Positions 12,581-26,705 are shown, counted from the first letter of the stretch. The stretch is 64,000 bases of DNA from Mucor racemosus (GCA_027405735.1 JAPEHQ010000018.1:620001-684000), one strand, 5' to 3'. A program made the numbers and translations. The notes: generated by a model from the letters alone, not told the origin.

Positions 12581-13048
12581 ATGGCTTTATTTGTCCCGGT
12601 TATTATTGGCCTCCCAATTGGATATTTTACTTGGGCTAAAGTATTTGATACTGTTGACAATAGTGTGTATCGAATCACTCAAAAACCCTCTACTACTTCT
12701 AATCAAGGTATTAACACACATTACGATTTACGTCATGTACACTAGTCAACTCACGTCTACGTATATATCCCATTAGATAGTAGCAGTATTATATCAACAA
12801 AGCCCCCAAATTCAAAAGTAGCAGCAGGATTAGGCGCTTTAGTTTCAGTGGGTTTATTGAGTAAAGTGACATTTACTCCTCAAACAAGACATCGACTATT
12901 TTTCGCCAAAGCACCACCCAACAGCAATATTCGAATCGAAACATTAAAGATGGGAATAGAGTTATTGATAAGATCAGGCATTGTGTTTTATGGTGGTGCG
13001 TCTGGAGGAGCTGTGGCAGGGCGATTGGCAGCTTCGTCTTCCTCCTAG
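12581..13048 (+). CDS. Small predicted membrane protein, unknown function
   Basis: Two exons, 12581-12707 and 12777-13048, joined by a 69-bp GT-AG intron, give a 132-residue protein starting MALFVPVIIGLPIGYFTWAK. The upstream sequence gives no earlier in-frame start, and the phase-1 junction keeps the frame. Three hydrophobic or Gly/Ala-rich segments are visible: residues about 3-20, about 56-67 (AAGLGALVSVGLL) and about 106-128 (LIRSGIVFYGGASGGAVAG), so two or three membrane spans are likely. The protein ends in a serine tail. I do not recognise the family. The gene converges with the Sel1-repeat gene at 13731-15904. The coherent hydrophobic pattern across the splice junction supports it as real. 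Confidence 0.65.
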
Positions 13049-13730
13049 AATTGTAATTTACGTTTATTTATTCATAATTTTGTAATATAAATACCACACA
13101 ATAACCTACTATTATTACAATAAAATCATCATTTTGAATTTTATACGGAATAGTGAAAATAAATTCAGTAGATCCGTTTCGACTATGTAAATTTTTACTT
13201 CTATATCATATATATTCGCTATACAGCATTTTCTAGGGCTAAATATGCGTACATTTGGTAGTATTTCATTACGATAATGCAGAATGCGGCGATTCAATTT
13301 CCAAATTATGCAAATTTGATGCCCTTTGAAGAATGACTCAAATCTGGCAATTGTCAGTGTTGTATCCCAAAAAAAAAAATATAATCCGAAAGAAAATTAG
13401 GTGAATAAACTATAGCCTTGCAGTAAACGCAAATTAATGTTATTTTAATCAGTGAAAAAAATCCTTTGAATTTTGATAAATTTATGTGCCGCATATTACT
13501 GTATAAATTTGTGAAAAACATACTTTTATTTCAATCTATGTTATTATACAGGATGAGTTTTGATATTTTTTTTTAAAAAAAGGGAAATGCCTGAAAACTA
13601 TGTAATATGTGCAGAGATATATGTAAATGCGAGAGTGCGTAATGTTACAATGGAGGGGGGGATTATGGTGTATATAATGATTATAATAATGATTAAACAA
13701 TAACAGAAATAGCAAATTGAGCAGGGATCA
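13049..13730. other. Convergent intergenic spacer
   Basis: 3' flanks of two convergent genes. No coding signal; contains a G7 run near 13655 and A/T-rich trinucleotide stretches. Confidence 0.5.
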
Positions 13731-15904
13731 TTAAGCAGCAGGAGCAGCAAAGCCCGAAACCCAACCAAGAGGATGCGAATCACTATTAGACCAACAACCT
13801 GTTGTATTATCTACTCTTTGAATGATTTCAGCAGCTGATGCATTTTCAAGACAATAACGTAATAATAATTGACGAAGACGTTGATAAGAATTTCTACAAC
13901 CAGCCTATTATGTAAACAAAAAAAAAAAAAAAGATATTAATAAACAATACTAATACAAAATTCATATATAAAACCTACAGTTGCAGCACGCTCAAACCAT
14001 TTCAATGCTTCTTCTAAATTAACAGGAGTGCCCAAGCCTTTCTCGTAGCACAATGCCAAGTGATACTGTGCGGCCACCTGATCTTGTTGGGCACTAAGAC
14101 GGAAGTAATGTACAGCTAATTCCAGGTTTTGACGACATCCGATACCAGCCTGAAGATGAACACCGAGTTTATCTTGTGCACGAGCATGATTTTGTTGAGC
14201 TGCTTTACGGTACCAGTAAATAGCCTTTTGAGGGTTTTCGGGAACGCCAACGCCGCTTGCATAACAAAAGCCGAGGTTACATTGAGCCCAAGGATTGTTT
14301 TGTTTTGCTGCCTTTATGTACCAATAACAAGCAAATTTAGAATTCTTTTTAACACCTAAACCTTCTTCGTAACAGAAACCAAGGGAGTTTTGAGCTAATG
14401 GGTTACCTTGTAATGCAGAAAGACGAAACCATTTACATGCTTCTTCTTCATTCTTTTCAACACCCATACCATTACGGAAACAAAAGCCCAAAGAAAGTTG
14501 GGCGGGTGCATGATTGTGTTCAGCACTACGAAAGTACCAATAACAACTTTCTCTTAAATTAACTTCAACACCAAGACCGTTTTGGTAACAATAGCCCAAA
14601 GAATGGTATGCAAAAATGTTGCCCTGATTAGCTGATTTCTTGTACCAAGCGACTGCCATTTGTAAATTTCTAGTAACACCAATACCATTTTGATAACAAA
14701 AGCCTAGGTTATGTTGAGCACGAGCATGTCCCTGACGAGCAGCTTGACCATACCAATAAGCACCTTTGACAGTATCTTTTTCAGCACCAATGGCATTTTG
14801 ATGACAATAACCTAAATTACATTGAGCCCAAGGATAACCTTGTTCAGCAGATCGACGGTACCAACTAGCAGCAATAGTTTTATCTTGAACAACACCAATA
14901 CCATCTTCATAACAATAACCCAAAGAATTTTGAGCAAAAGCATTTCCTTGTTCAGCAGCCAATCTATAAAACTTGACAGCTTCACTATGATCTTTTGGAA
15001 CCCCAATACCATCTTCAAAGCAATAGCCAATATTATAAATAGCTACAGTTTCACCTTGTGCAGTAGCAAGACGATAATATTCCATTGCAGTTTGTTCAGA
15101 TTTCTCAACACCAAAGCCTTCACCATAGCAATAGCCCAAGATACCTTGTCCACGGCAATTTCCTTGATCTGCACTCTTCTTGTACCAAAGAAATGCACTG
15201 TGTTCATCTTTTGGAACAGCGATTCCGTCATGATAGCAAACACCCAAACAATATTGACTTGCAGAACAGTGATCTAGTTCAGCTGCACGACGTATCCACG
15301 CGATGGCGTCAGGACCTCTACTGTGTATCTTTGCTTCCCAATATTCTGCTTCCACACGATTGATTTGAACACCTGGACGACCATATTTTCTTAAAAATGC
15401 TAAACGTGCCATGCCTAATAATGTTGCTTGATTGAGTTGTAGTTCATCGATGCTAGCAGCATTATTTTCAGTTAGAGCAGTTTTGACAGACATGATATAA
15501 TAACGTTCTGCAAGTTGAAAATTTAATGGAATACCGAGACCAAATTCGTAACAAAATCCCAATACAGCTTGAGCACCAGAATGATTATTGTTGGCAGCAC
15601 CTTGTAAGCAAACAACAGCATAAGTTTCATCTTTTGACTTGCCATTGCGGCCGTATAAATGTTGTTGTGCTAATTCAAATAATTCATCAGATGTTGGTGT
15701 AATTCGAGATGGAATTGTTGAATTACGTTGATAACAAGAACGTATTCTATGCAAAGTGGATCTATTAAAATTGAAAGATGAAATTGAAGATCTTCTATTA
15801 ATTATTTTTTTATTTCGTGGTTGATGTGTTAAATATTTTCTATTAAATTTTGAAAATATACGTCGTGAAGCAATGACAATATGTGAAAGAGAGGCTGTAG
15901 TCAT
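13731..15904 (-). CDS. Sel1-like repeat (SLR) protein
   Basis: Exon 1 is 15904-13979 and exon 2 is 13904-13731, with a 74-bp intron whose 3' part is T-rich; the product is 699 residues. From about residue 80 the protein is a string of about a dozen or more Sel1-like repeats of 36 residues with the core A...LG.CY..G.GV..D...A..WY..AA.QG, for example LGYCYEDGIGVVQDKTIAASWYRRSA and LGFCYQNGIGVTRNLQMAVAWYKKSA. SLR arrays form alpha-solenoid scaffolds; fungal relatives include the chitin synthase activators Skt5/Chs4 and HCP-like adaptors. No CaaX box is present at the C-terminus (it ends GFAAPAA), so a direct Skt5 assignment is not supported. The frame is open upstream to 16012, but a TATA box within that extension argues for the ATG at 15904. 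The N-terminus is Arg/Ser rich and could be a mitochondrial presequence or simply disordered. Confidence 0.88.
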
Positions 15905-15972
15905 TATAAAAATGAGATGTAAAAATGATAATAAAGAAAAAAAAGAGAGAAACGATAGGACGCAACCCCAAG

Positions 15973-15980
15973 TATTTATA
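15973..15980 (-). promoter_or_regulatory. TATA box of the Sel1-repeat gene
   Basis: TATAAATA on the minus strand about 70 bp before the chosen ATG, followed by a T/C-rich leader. Its position inside the upstream open frame supports the downstream start. Confidence 0.65.
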
Positions 15981-18126
15981 CACAAATACAAACAATGCTC
16001 TCTCTTCTTCAACAGCGATCACTAGTATTTCCCCTTATTTTTCTTCACAGTGTTTGTTTGTATTCAGTATTCCTTTCCAAAGCATGGCTGTGTCCCTCGT
16101 GAAATTGAGTCTCCTACATTATTTTACATAGAGTTATCATGTGGGAACACACGGTGATTCTCGTGCAATCCATCACGGAGTGAGGTATTCCGAATAAACT
16201 CTATAATAATGCTCATTTTTTTTCGATGTGTAACTAGGTATTTTATTGACATTTTCGCTTTATGTTATAGTATAGATAATGATTTGTTTGTATTATTTTC
16301 CTTTCTCTCGATTAGTGAGTTACATGTCTAGTATGATTGGCTCAGAGCAATAAAAAGGGGGAAAAAGAAATTTTGTCTTGTATTTTGTTTTACTTATAAA
16401 TGGACGCTACTCCGATTCTTTTGATCAAATAAAAGGCATTATTATCTAGATGGTATTCGAATTTTTTTATATATATATTATATAGCACAAAAATGACCGT
16501 GCGCACCATTTATTATATATTCGTCTATTTTATTCGTATAACTTCGGAATGCATGTCCCCATATCCGTTTAACGTTTCACACTTTTATTATCACTATATT
16601 AAATATATTATGAGCTATTGTAAAATATTAGTTTTTTGCTTGGAAACAAAATGTTACAGCTATTTTTAGTTACCATGGAAACTCACTAATTTACTGTCAT
16701 TAATTATCGTTCAAATATATCGTCATAAACAGTAGTTTTTTTTCAAGTTTTTTTTTTTTTTTTTTCGTTGGGTTGGGTCAAACTGACATGTTGTTCATGT
16801 TATGACGTTTTTCTTTATTAAATATAGTGAGTCTAAAAAATGTTTCTGTACAGAAAAGGCAAATCTTACTGGGATGCAAGTGCTGCAATAATGTATAGTA
16901 GTGTGTATTTTTCGTGAAAAAGAAGAAAATGGTACGACAAACAAGTGTTGTCCTGAAAAAAAATAAATTTGTTCATGAGTACGACATTTCTTCTTGATTG
17001 AATCGAATAAAATAACAACAACAGCAAGTTTTTGTTTATCGATATTGTAGATAGAGTAGCATATTATTGTATGACATACGTTACACAATGTAATTATCTG
17101 TAAATTATCTCGTCGTATGGTAATAAAATGAAATTCCTACATTTGTTTTGCTTGAGTTTTACTTGAAAAATAGGATATAAATCATCATGTAAAACATTAT
17201 TTTTGGACATTGAAGGAATCACAATTTGAACAATAAAGAAATATATTAGCCGGGAAATTATTTCGCGTTACATGTTGAATTCTTGTGATTTTAGATGTAT
17301 TTCAATAATTATGAAAGGGGGCACCGAGTACATGACAAGTTGTTTGTTATTTGAATTTGATTTGATGAGGTAAACGGAGAGGTTACTCCCGAAAATATTA
17401 TATGAATTTTCTTTAATACGATTAATGCAAAATATTAATTATAAAACATCTTTATAAAGTCTTATGGTCATAGTTAGTAGAAGTAGTAGCAATAGTAGTA
17501 AACATTAGTATAGTAATACTAAAACCTTCACCCAGATCAAGGGATATTTTATTTTTTGACACCTTTCGGAGATATAAACGAAGTACGATTAAGGTCGGAG
17601 TAACATCCGAGATCGAAAAATCAAACCCAGGTACCTGAAAATTCTATTTGTTATTATTTTCTTTTTTGCAACCAAGTTACTTGGAAATGAGATGATTTTC
17701 ACATGTAACGTATGCATATTTTGAAATGAACCATAGTCTTATGTAAATGCTTATATCTTTAAGAAATGTACTGGAATTTTTTTTATCTGAAAATGTAGGG
17801 TTCAAAGTTACACATATGCACATATGTCAATAAGCTTTTTTTTATTTTTATTTTCTTTGTAATAGCACATGTATTAAATAAGGAATTTTTTATATTATAG
17901 AATCATGATCAAATGGAGAAAATAAAGTATATAGGAAATAATCTGTCATATATCGTAGAAAAGAACGCCAAAATGTCAAAAAAAGAGATTATTTAAGTTT
18001 ACATGTGTTTTGATTTTGACATTTTTCCTAAACTGCATGCATGCGTTTATACATAATAAGAAATCAATAACTTTTTTATTTTATTTTTGTAACAATAATT
18101 ATATATATACAAATCGCAATTCTATA
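15981..18126. other. Gene-poor spacer
   Basis: No gene recognised on either strand; frames at 16795-17088 and smaller are without motifs. Contains several T-runs. The right part is the 3' flank of the ABC transporter gene. Confidence 0.5.
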
Positions 18127-21100
18127 TTACATGACATTGATAAGCTCATGCTTTTCTTTTGCTAAAGCAACAAGTGCATCATATTCTCCTGAATTTTCAC
18201 ACATCTTGTTGAATATAGAATCTGGTGTATTCAAAAGGTCTAAAGGACTTGCAAACTCTGCAATTTCACCTTGATCAAGAACCAATATTTTGTCATACTC
18301 TATCACAGTTCGGAGACGATGAGCAATACACAAAATAGTACAATCAGCGAATTCTGTTGCGATTGTCTTTTGAATAGCTTCATCCGTTTCAAAATCAACA
18401 CTAGCAGTAGCTTCATCCATAAGAACAATACGATTTCTCTTTAATAAAGCACGTGCAAGACAAATCAGCTGCCTTTGGCCTTGTGAAAAGTTTAGTCCTC
18501 CTTCGCTAACAGGTGATTCCAAATCAGTAAATACATTTGAAGTTAAATCCTCTATAGGGTGACTATCGCCTTGCTCTGGAACATCTACATCTTCATCAGA
18601 AGGCAACAATTCTACTCGCTTTAATGCTGCCATGATGCTATCTTCATCAAATTCTTGAAAAGGATCTAAATTGGACCGAAGTGTGCCTGAAAATAAAACT
18701 GGATCTTGTGGAATGATAGTGAGATTACTACGAAGATCTTCTGTTCCGATTTGACAAATATCGATGCCGTCAATGAAAATAGTTCCTTCTGTGGGTTCAA
18801 CAAATCTAAAGAAGGAAAGCGCCAATGTAGATTTACCACTACCTGTTCTACCAACAACACCAATCTTTTCTTTAGCGTTAACTGTAAATGTAAGATCCTT
18901 TAATACAGGGTCTAAATCTGGGGCGTAACGAACTTCAAGATCTTTGATATCGATTCGACCCTCAAGCGGCCACTATGTTTATATTTGTATTTAGCTACTA
19001 GATTCACATAATGTTGATGTATTTACTTACATAAGGAGGAGGCCTTAAAGCTGTGATAGGAGGAGATTCCTGTTCGATTTCCATGAATTCAACTACTCTT
19101 TCTACGGCATTAAAGCTCATTTCTAAACGAGTATATCGTTTAATAGCCATCGTCATCTAATACAAACTCTTATATTTAGTAATAATCTCAATTTTACTTT
19201 GATCAAATGTTACCTGAGTTGTATAAGACAAGACAAAACTCAAACAGAAGCCTGCTAGTGAAGCATCCATATAGTTTAGACTAAGTAAAATGAATATACC
19301 AGTACAAAAATTGACCGCAGCACCAAGAAATGAGAATCTAACACCAACCCATCTATTTGCAATCTAATCATGAAATTATATTAGTAAAAACCTCCAAATA
19401 AATCAAGCTTTTTCTTACCCAAACATAATAGAATGGCCTTGCATTCGCATCAACTCTACGCAACATTTCATTCATGAATTGACGAGTAACGCCATAAGCA
19501 CGAATAGTAGCTACACCAACCAAAGTTTCACCAAAATGAGTAAAAAGAGGAGATCGGGTAACCGAATCCATACGACGAAGTTCTCTGGAAGCAGCACTAA
19601 ATCTTTTACCGATAACAATGTTCAGAAAAGTAACCAAAGCCATAGGAATGACAAATGCAGGAAGTACAGTGCATACAGTCATGATGGCAGAGATGATAAT
19701 CAACCATTGGATCAAGAAATACATCAAATCATTAGGTACACCAGAATCAATATACTCGAAATCTTTAGAAAATCGATTAAGAATACGACCCACAGGCGTT
19801 GTATCAAAGAATCGCATTGGGGCACGCAATACTCGTCTTAATAATTGTTGATATAATTTTTTACTAGCTTTCAATGTACCGTAATAAAGTGAAGCAAATC
19901 GGCCAGCACCAACCACAATATTAGTCATGGTAATCAAGATGTAAATTGTTAAATACATGTCTAATTGATCGTTTCCATCAGTCGAGAATAAACCAAATCC
20001 TCTACTGTGGGAAGCAGGTCTAAATGTTGCAACATCTCCATCAACTAGAGTCTTGGGCGATGCGACTTGTTGTTGCATGAAAAAGTATTGTGCTTTTTCA
20101 ATAATGCTCATAGCTGCATTTACACCATTTGCTTCATTTGATGCAACCCATTTTTTGATCCACCAACTCTCTGCTACATCTAATGCTCGAGAACCGAAAA
20201 TAAATGCAAATACAATAACCCAATATACAGAACTACCCAAAGCATTGAAATATAGTTTGTACAATCTACTCTTGATATGACCAACATTTCGAGCTATAAT
20301 CATGTATTAACGATGCATTGCTTTATATTTTTCATTTTTCTCACTTACTTTCTTCTTTAATTAACACTTTTGGTGCTGCTTTATCAGCTGGTTTTTTGAT
20401 ATCGACAGGCTTCACAACTACTGGATCAAGTTGTTGAACTTCTTCTTCAATAGTATCTTCTTTTTCTTCATCAGTTGGTGCTACCACATCATCTAAAATA
20501 GTTTCTAATGTTCCTTGTGCTTCAAGTTCTTCGGGAGATCCACATAGATTAATACGACCATTTTCAATGTGAATTACATAAGATGCTTCTTGAATACATA
20601 AGCCAACATGATGTGTAATAAGAATTCGAGTACGACCTTCCATTAATGGACCAACAAGGCATTTATCATGCAAATGTCTAGCAGTATGAGCTATAATAAT
20701 AATAATAATAATAATAAGTAATTAGTCATTCTACCCTTTATATTCATACAAAATCAACTATTCATACCATCAACAGCACTGAGAACATCATCCATCAATA
20801 CATTTCTAGCTCTTGAATAGACAGCTCTAGCAAGTGCAACACGAGCTCTTTGACCACCAGACAATGTAATACCCTTTTCACCCACTTCAGTATTATCCCC
20901 ATCTTCTAAATTATTCATATCCTTATCCAATGCACAAGCATACATTGTTTCCTTGTATCGCTTCTCGATATAAGGCAATCCAAACAAAATATTATCGCGA
21001 ATAGATGCGTTTCGAAGCCAAGCAGTTTGAGAAACATATGCAACAGAATGATCTAAAATCCAATCCTTTCTAGTAATATTGGCAGGAATATTTACATCTG

Positions 21101-23570
21101 TATCTAACGTATCCGAAACTGCTGTACGTGGACAGAAACTTTCGCCTTCCAATAGAACAGTTTCGCCCAACAAACTCAACATCATCAAAGTCTTTCCAGA
21201 TCCTGTGGCGCCACAAATAATACTGAATTTTCCATTAGGGAAATGTGCATCCAAATTGTGTAGAATAAAAGTATCAGCTTCTTCATACGTAGAGGGTGCC
21301 GGTGTTGCAGATTGGAAAGTTACTGTAGATGTAGATCGAGGTATTTGTAAGCTGTTATTTCCGCTATTAACTACAGTGGTAGTGTTTTCATCTTCATCCT
21401 CATCTTCATCTTCATCGTCGCTTGGTACATCTATCCATGAAACAGTTGCGTTCCTAAACCCTATTCTAACTCGACAATTAGGATCCAAATTTGTGGTTGG
21501 TGGCGAAATTTCTTCTTCATCTAAATAAGATTCGATACGACGAACACTATATACATTCAAAATATCGGTAAATACATATTAAATCAAATTAAATAGGCAT
21601 AATATTTACCTGATAAGTGCTTGCAAAGTATCAACAAATGTTTCTGGCAAACTATTCAATGCAGATCTTAATTCTGTAAACACTGTAATGGCAGTAAATG
21701 CAATTGGTGCTGTCAATTCTTGTCCCTGAATTTTGGTAAATGTAAAGAAAGTAACAATTGTAACTAGTAAAGGTGTTCTGCATGGACAAAACGATTAGAA
21801 TAAAGCTTTGCATAATAATATATATATATATATATATATCACTTTACCCTTGCCATAAGAAATTAAACAAGACTTCACTAAGGAAAGTTGTACGCAAATG
21901 CTTGATTTCAACATCTCTTGCTTCCAAGACTCTTTTTTCCCAATTCAATTCCCAAGCAAAGAACTTGATCTGTCGAATACCTTGCAATACTTCATTCATC
22001 AATGATACACGTTTATCTCGAGCCTCCATGAGTTTTTCTTGAGTTTTAGCAAACATGAGAGAATTATAATGATTTAAAGGAAGTGTAATGATCATGACAG
22101 ATAATCCCAATAAACAAGATGATCCAAGTAATGAATATAAAAACGATATACCAACAAATAACTCGATGGGAGATTCAATAATAACAAACCAAGAAGTTGT
22201 AAAATCAGAAATACGCTGTGAATCAGTACTCATTAAATTGACAATTGTACCGATAGTGTTGATCTGACCCTCATCTGCCGAATTATTCTTGTTTGCAGCA
22301 TCTGCAGCTTCAGCAGCGGCTGTTTTTGGCACTTTTTCCTCATCTTCATCTTTTGCATCTCTATGCATATCTGCAGTTCCCATGCGACGAAGCGTTTTAC
22401 GATATAATTCAATATTTAACATTGATTTAACCTTGACTCGAAGTGATGAAGAACCTGTATATAAAATTGTAAGTAAATAATCTTCAATTATGAGATTGGA
22501 AACTTACCCCAATAATAAAGTTGACCGACTACAATACTCAACACCATCAAAGACAAAGACAAGCCAGATACAATAATGACACCTTTAATCAAATAGAATT
22601 CATCTTGCTTACCAGCATCAATATCTTGGATCAAATTAAGTAATTTGTTCAAGAAAAAAGCAGGACCATAGTACAACGCAGCCGAAATGGCAGTTGTGAT
22701 AGACTGTAAAATAAGGGCAGGCATGTTTGCATGAATTAAACGATAGATCAAAGATCGATCTCTTCTAGCACCAAACAAGTAAAACAGATTATAGCCACGA
22801 TAAGTAGGTGGTAGACTTGGTAAATGAATATCCTTTGCATTATTATACACACCAAGCACAATAGGTGTTCCCCAATTAAAATACAAGAAACTAAAAATAG
22901 AGGCTACTGTGATACCAGCAACTGGAGCAGGTTTTCCATCTTTATAATCATCATTATCTCCATCAATATCTAAATGAGGTGGACCTTGCTCAATGGATCC
23001 AGTGGTATAAAAAAGGTCGAGCGAGAACAAGATATCAAGCACTAATGGTAATCCTTGAGCTAATGTCAGTTGGCTATGATGTACTCGGAATGCATCCCAA
23101 AGACAGTAAAGAGAAGTAAATAATGATGTCATGTAATAGACAAATAAATGAATGTTGAGTATAAAACCCCATTTGTTTGGAAGTTGGTAATGTCGAGAAA
23201 TAACTGTCAGTGCCAATATATAAAACCATGATATACATATCATTGAAATGCATATAATGTTATATATTGCCGCTTTATTGTTACTATCGCTAGAAAACTC
23301 TGATGCAGCGTCGTAAAGATCATAGATTCTTAGTGCTGTCATTACAATGGTACCAAATAAAATACGAGTAAGTCTAGTATCATCTGCAAATGGTACAGTG
23401 TAATCTCGTAGGTGATCATATTTTAAAGGTGATGTAGTTGATGGTGAATCTTCTAGTCGAATGCTCGTGCTGTAAAAACGGCGTTGTACAGATAGCACAA
23501 TTGAACTGAGACATGCTGTACCAGCTAAACCAGCTGCCGACCATATGGAAGCAGGCAGTTCATGCTCCAT
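18127..23570 (-). CDS. ABCC (MRP-type) full-length ABC transporter
   Basis: Nine exons join in frame: 23570-22508, 22454-21848, 21777-21610, 21546-20768, 20690-20349, 20293-19419, 19363-19214, 19156-19031, 18972-18127, giving 1651 residues. An N-terminal multi-span region (TMD0-like) precedes TMD1; NBD1 has Walker A GATGSGKT (about 725-732), signature LSGGQ (about 841) and Walker B ending LMDD, with Asp where the catalytic Glu would be. TMD2 follows, then NBD2 with GRTGSGKS (about 1411), signature FSQGQ and a complete LMDEATASVD. Unequal NBDs, with NBD1 degenerate, are a hallmark of the ABCC class. Length and layout match vacuolar exporters such as Ybt1/Bpt1/Vmr1, which move bile acids, glutathione conjugates or heavy-metal complexes. 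An acidic low-complexity insert (DDEDEDEDEDE) lies just before NBD1. Introns contain AT and TAA microsatellites (21819-21839, 20692-20717). The substrate cannot be read from the sequence. Confidence 0.94.
20692..20717. repeat. TAA/ATA microsatellite within an ABC transporter intron
   Basis: About eight to nine trinucleotide units ending directly at the 3' splice site of intron 4, so length variation could affect branch point to acceptor spacing. Confidence 0.8.
21819..21839. repeat. TA microsatellite within an ABC transporter intron
   Basis: About ten TA units immediately downstream of the 5' splice site of intron 2 of the ABCC gene. Confidence 0.8.
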
Positions 23571-24299
23571 TATGATGTAAACTTATAATTATAATATAGA
23601 GCTGAGAGAAAACAAAAAACAAGAAATGAACTCGCTCTTATTTTTTGAAAGGTAATAATTGTGTGTAATGTTTCGGGTAAAATATGCAAAGGAAATCAGT
23701 GACTACTAGTAAATATCATGATCTCTTCTTTTTAGAATGGTTCAAATTTGATCAAAGTCAAATAGAGTTTCCTTTAATCATCTTGTAATGATAAAATTGT
23801 AATCATTTACCCTGCCATTTCCACATTTATTGCGGTCAATAATACGTAGATTACTTGTTAGAGCTAGACTAGCTGCAGTATAAACCATGCGTAATCATGT
23901 CTACATTTATTACATTTGCCTATTTCTCCGGGAATAAATTAAATATATGCATGTAGGACAATTTCTTACTTTCTCTTTGTCATGAACGCCATGTTATATT
24001 TAATGACATATGTAACAAGTTTCTATTAAAAATAACTTGTCTCCGATCTAAAGCCGGAATGAGTAAATCATGTACAAAACTCCACATGATGACATTTAGT
24101 ATTACATTTTGATGTTGTATTATACATGTGCCAAACAAATAGACAAATAGAATATTATTACAGAAAATATGTAACACAAAATTCAATAAATTAATTATTA
24201 TCGTTAAGTGTTGTAATCCAAAGCTTTCCAATCATTTCATTACTTTCTTTCCATTGCAGTAACCGTATATAGCTTGATTTTATATATTCATGCTTCTTC
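23571..24299. other. Upstream region of the ABC transporter
   Basis: Promoter region; no TATA box I can assign with confidence and no second gene. Confidence 0.4.
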
Positions 24300-25480
24300 A
24301 TTAAAATTTCACACCTTTTTCTGCAGCCAACCCTGTGCGAATTAAGTTTGCTGGTACATTTTACACATTATAAAATATATATGAACTGGTTGCATTATGC
24401 TACCTGTTACTGAATTTATTTTATATCCCACAAAAAGCTCAAAAACTCGTGAAACTCACTGTTTTTTCCTTAAAAACTGGGTCCAACTTTTCATCCTTGC
24501 CCAACTTTTTTTTTCACTAAATAACACCAAGAAAAAATTATATGCCGATATACCTGAGATGTTCAGCTTTTGTTCAAAAACGTATTTTTGGAAATATCCT
24601 ATCTCTTGTAGTTGGTATAATTTTTTTAGTGCTAGTGTTTCAGATTTTTACCGCAAATTCACTGCTATATATTCAAAGCTTTGAGCTTAAATATCTCTGT
24701 AAAAAATTAAAACATACTAACAATGTCTAATAATAAAACTTACTTGTTTTGAAGTGCTCTATAATATATTTCAGTTTAAAAAAATTCTGAGCAATTTTAT
24801 TTTTTTTTTATTTTTTTTGACCTTTTTGTAGTAGATTTCAAAATATTAGTTGAATCAAGCAATAGTTTTTTTACATTCATATTATTAATCTCATTGAGCT
24901 CTCTTGAACCCAATTTAATTTTTTTCAAAATATTGATTTTTCATGGAGATATCCTCAAAAATGTGTACGACGAGACACCCTCATTTCTAACCTCAATTTT
25001 CCCTTTGTCTACCCTTATCCCAAATTCTGAATTTGAAAAAAAATTGACAAAAATCTTATTTTCTCTATGAGAAATGCAGTTAGAAGGTTCAGTAATGGAT
25101 CGGTCGATAGATAATTGTTAAGCGCATTATTTCCATTAATTATATTTAAAATATAATTATGCAGAATGATGTGTATCTTCAAAAAACCTCTAAATTTTCA
25201 ATTGCATTTCACGCAAAATTCAATGCAAAACATTTATCTAAATTTTGTATAGATAGATGCAGAATCTAAAATCGTACAAAAGCTATTTAATATGCTAGGT
25301 CGACTTACTTTGCAGTTCACGAGCCATAAAACGATTTTGTTTTTTGAATCATTTTTCGATCATTTTTGTAAATCTATTTTTGAGCTCAGTTAGCATAGGC
25401 TGGAAGCCGTACAGTGGACAACTATTTTGATTATCTCGACGAAAACTTAATATTTTTTGCTAAAACAAAAAACACAGAGT
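24300..25480 (+). repeat. Dispersed non-coding repeat, copy B
   Basis: Homologous along its length to 3559-4770: shared blocks include ATGCCGATATACCT, AGTGCTAGTGTTTCAGATTT, CCCAAATTCTGAATTTGAAA, GATAGATAATTGTT and CGACTTACTTTGCAGTTCA. The initial GGAGCGTGCC motif of other copies is not present, so the left end is truncated or diverged. Confidence 0.8.
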
Positions 25481-25544
25481 TGCTTTTGGTGGGATCTATT
25501 TAATGAATACAAAAAAATAGCACTTCAATTTAGGTGCTTGCTTT

Positions 25545-25715
25545 TTTACAATCAATTTTAAGGCAATTTTGGTCAAATTTAGATCAGTCCACTTATATTT
25601 TGATAGTAACTCTTCTATTTTGGACAGATATCAATGACCCATAGAAGGTGGTACATTACCGTCAAATATTTGACGTAATTCGACTCAATATTGGGTGAAG
25701 ATATTCGAAAACTAT
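25545..25715 (+). repeat. Repeat shared with 6012-6190
   Basis: Second copy of the ~175-bp block containing ACGTAATTCGACTCAATATT; here it lies only ~65 bp beyond repeat copy B. Confidence 0.7.
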
Positions 25716-26640
25716 CTGAAACCGGTAGGTTTTTTGCCTATTATTTATATTAGATTTCATTTTGATCCTATATTGAAACTGGCATTCAAATGGAATTGTA
25801 ATTGTATAAGTGCTTTTAGGATCGATCCAGGACCTGATAATTCCTTGGCTTCATTTTTTAACTTGATAATAAAGTCCCTAGATCCTATACTCTCCGTGAT
25901 ATAATCATTTGTAATCTTTATTTCTTGATGTATTATTAGAAATAACTGTTATTTACATACAACTCTTAATCGGCACCATAGATTACGAGCCGATGGGTAC
26001 ATAGAGTTTTTAATAAATTAAAGTATCTTGTGTTGTACCTACATATATTTTTGTCAAGATAATAATGCCTCTTTTTAGATTGGTAGTACTTTTATAGTAA
26101 GGAACATGCTACAAGATGACGTATAATAAGATTTCTCACAATGTATTAAGTGGAGTCAACATATGCTTTGCTAGGTGACATTTATGATTGACAAATAACT
26201 TGATTATTAGATGAATCATAATGTGAAACCTATAGACCTTGTATAATGCCGTATAAAATAACAATACTTGCGATAGGAATGAACACCAAAATTAGGATAA
26301 ATTTGAAATTTATATAAAGAAGAGCTTAGGATACAATAATAAATACCTTCAGTTTATTTTTAAAGTTGACAGAGATTACTATATCCTAGTTGACTTACTA
26401 TCGTTTTTTATTATTATTATTTTATTAGCTATATATTACATTTATATCAGCTAATTCACAGGGGAAGCCGGCATCAACTACCTTGAAGAGCAGTGGCAAA
26501 TGATAAGAAAAGCGACAGGATACGAGGGCGTTTTAGATTTCATCATTTGACTCGATCTTTAAACAAATATATTACTTTTGAATTCAATCTCAACTTAATA
26601 AGGATACAGTACTACCATCTTATTTAACTACACATAGTCA
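25716..26640. other. Spacer without recognisable genes
   Basis: AT-rich, with no coding signal or recognised motif. Confidence 0.45.
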
Positions 26641-26705
26641 GATTCAAAATTGGAGCGTGCCTCCATTTCAATATATAATCAGAAAATAAAAAATGCATGA
26701 CTTTA

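Noticed and set aside
14129..15363. Plus-strand frames opposite the Sel1-repeat gene (for example 14822-15277, 151 codons)
   Set aside because: They are antisense shadows of the periodic repeat codons on the minus strand.
15905..16012. N-terminal extension of the Sel1-repeat protein (MKKREHCLYL, hydrophobic segment)
   Set aside because: The extension contains the TATA box (15973-15980) and the T/C-rich leader in front of the ATG at 15904, so it is more likely promoter and 5' UTR.
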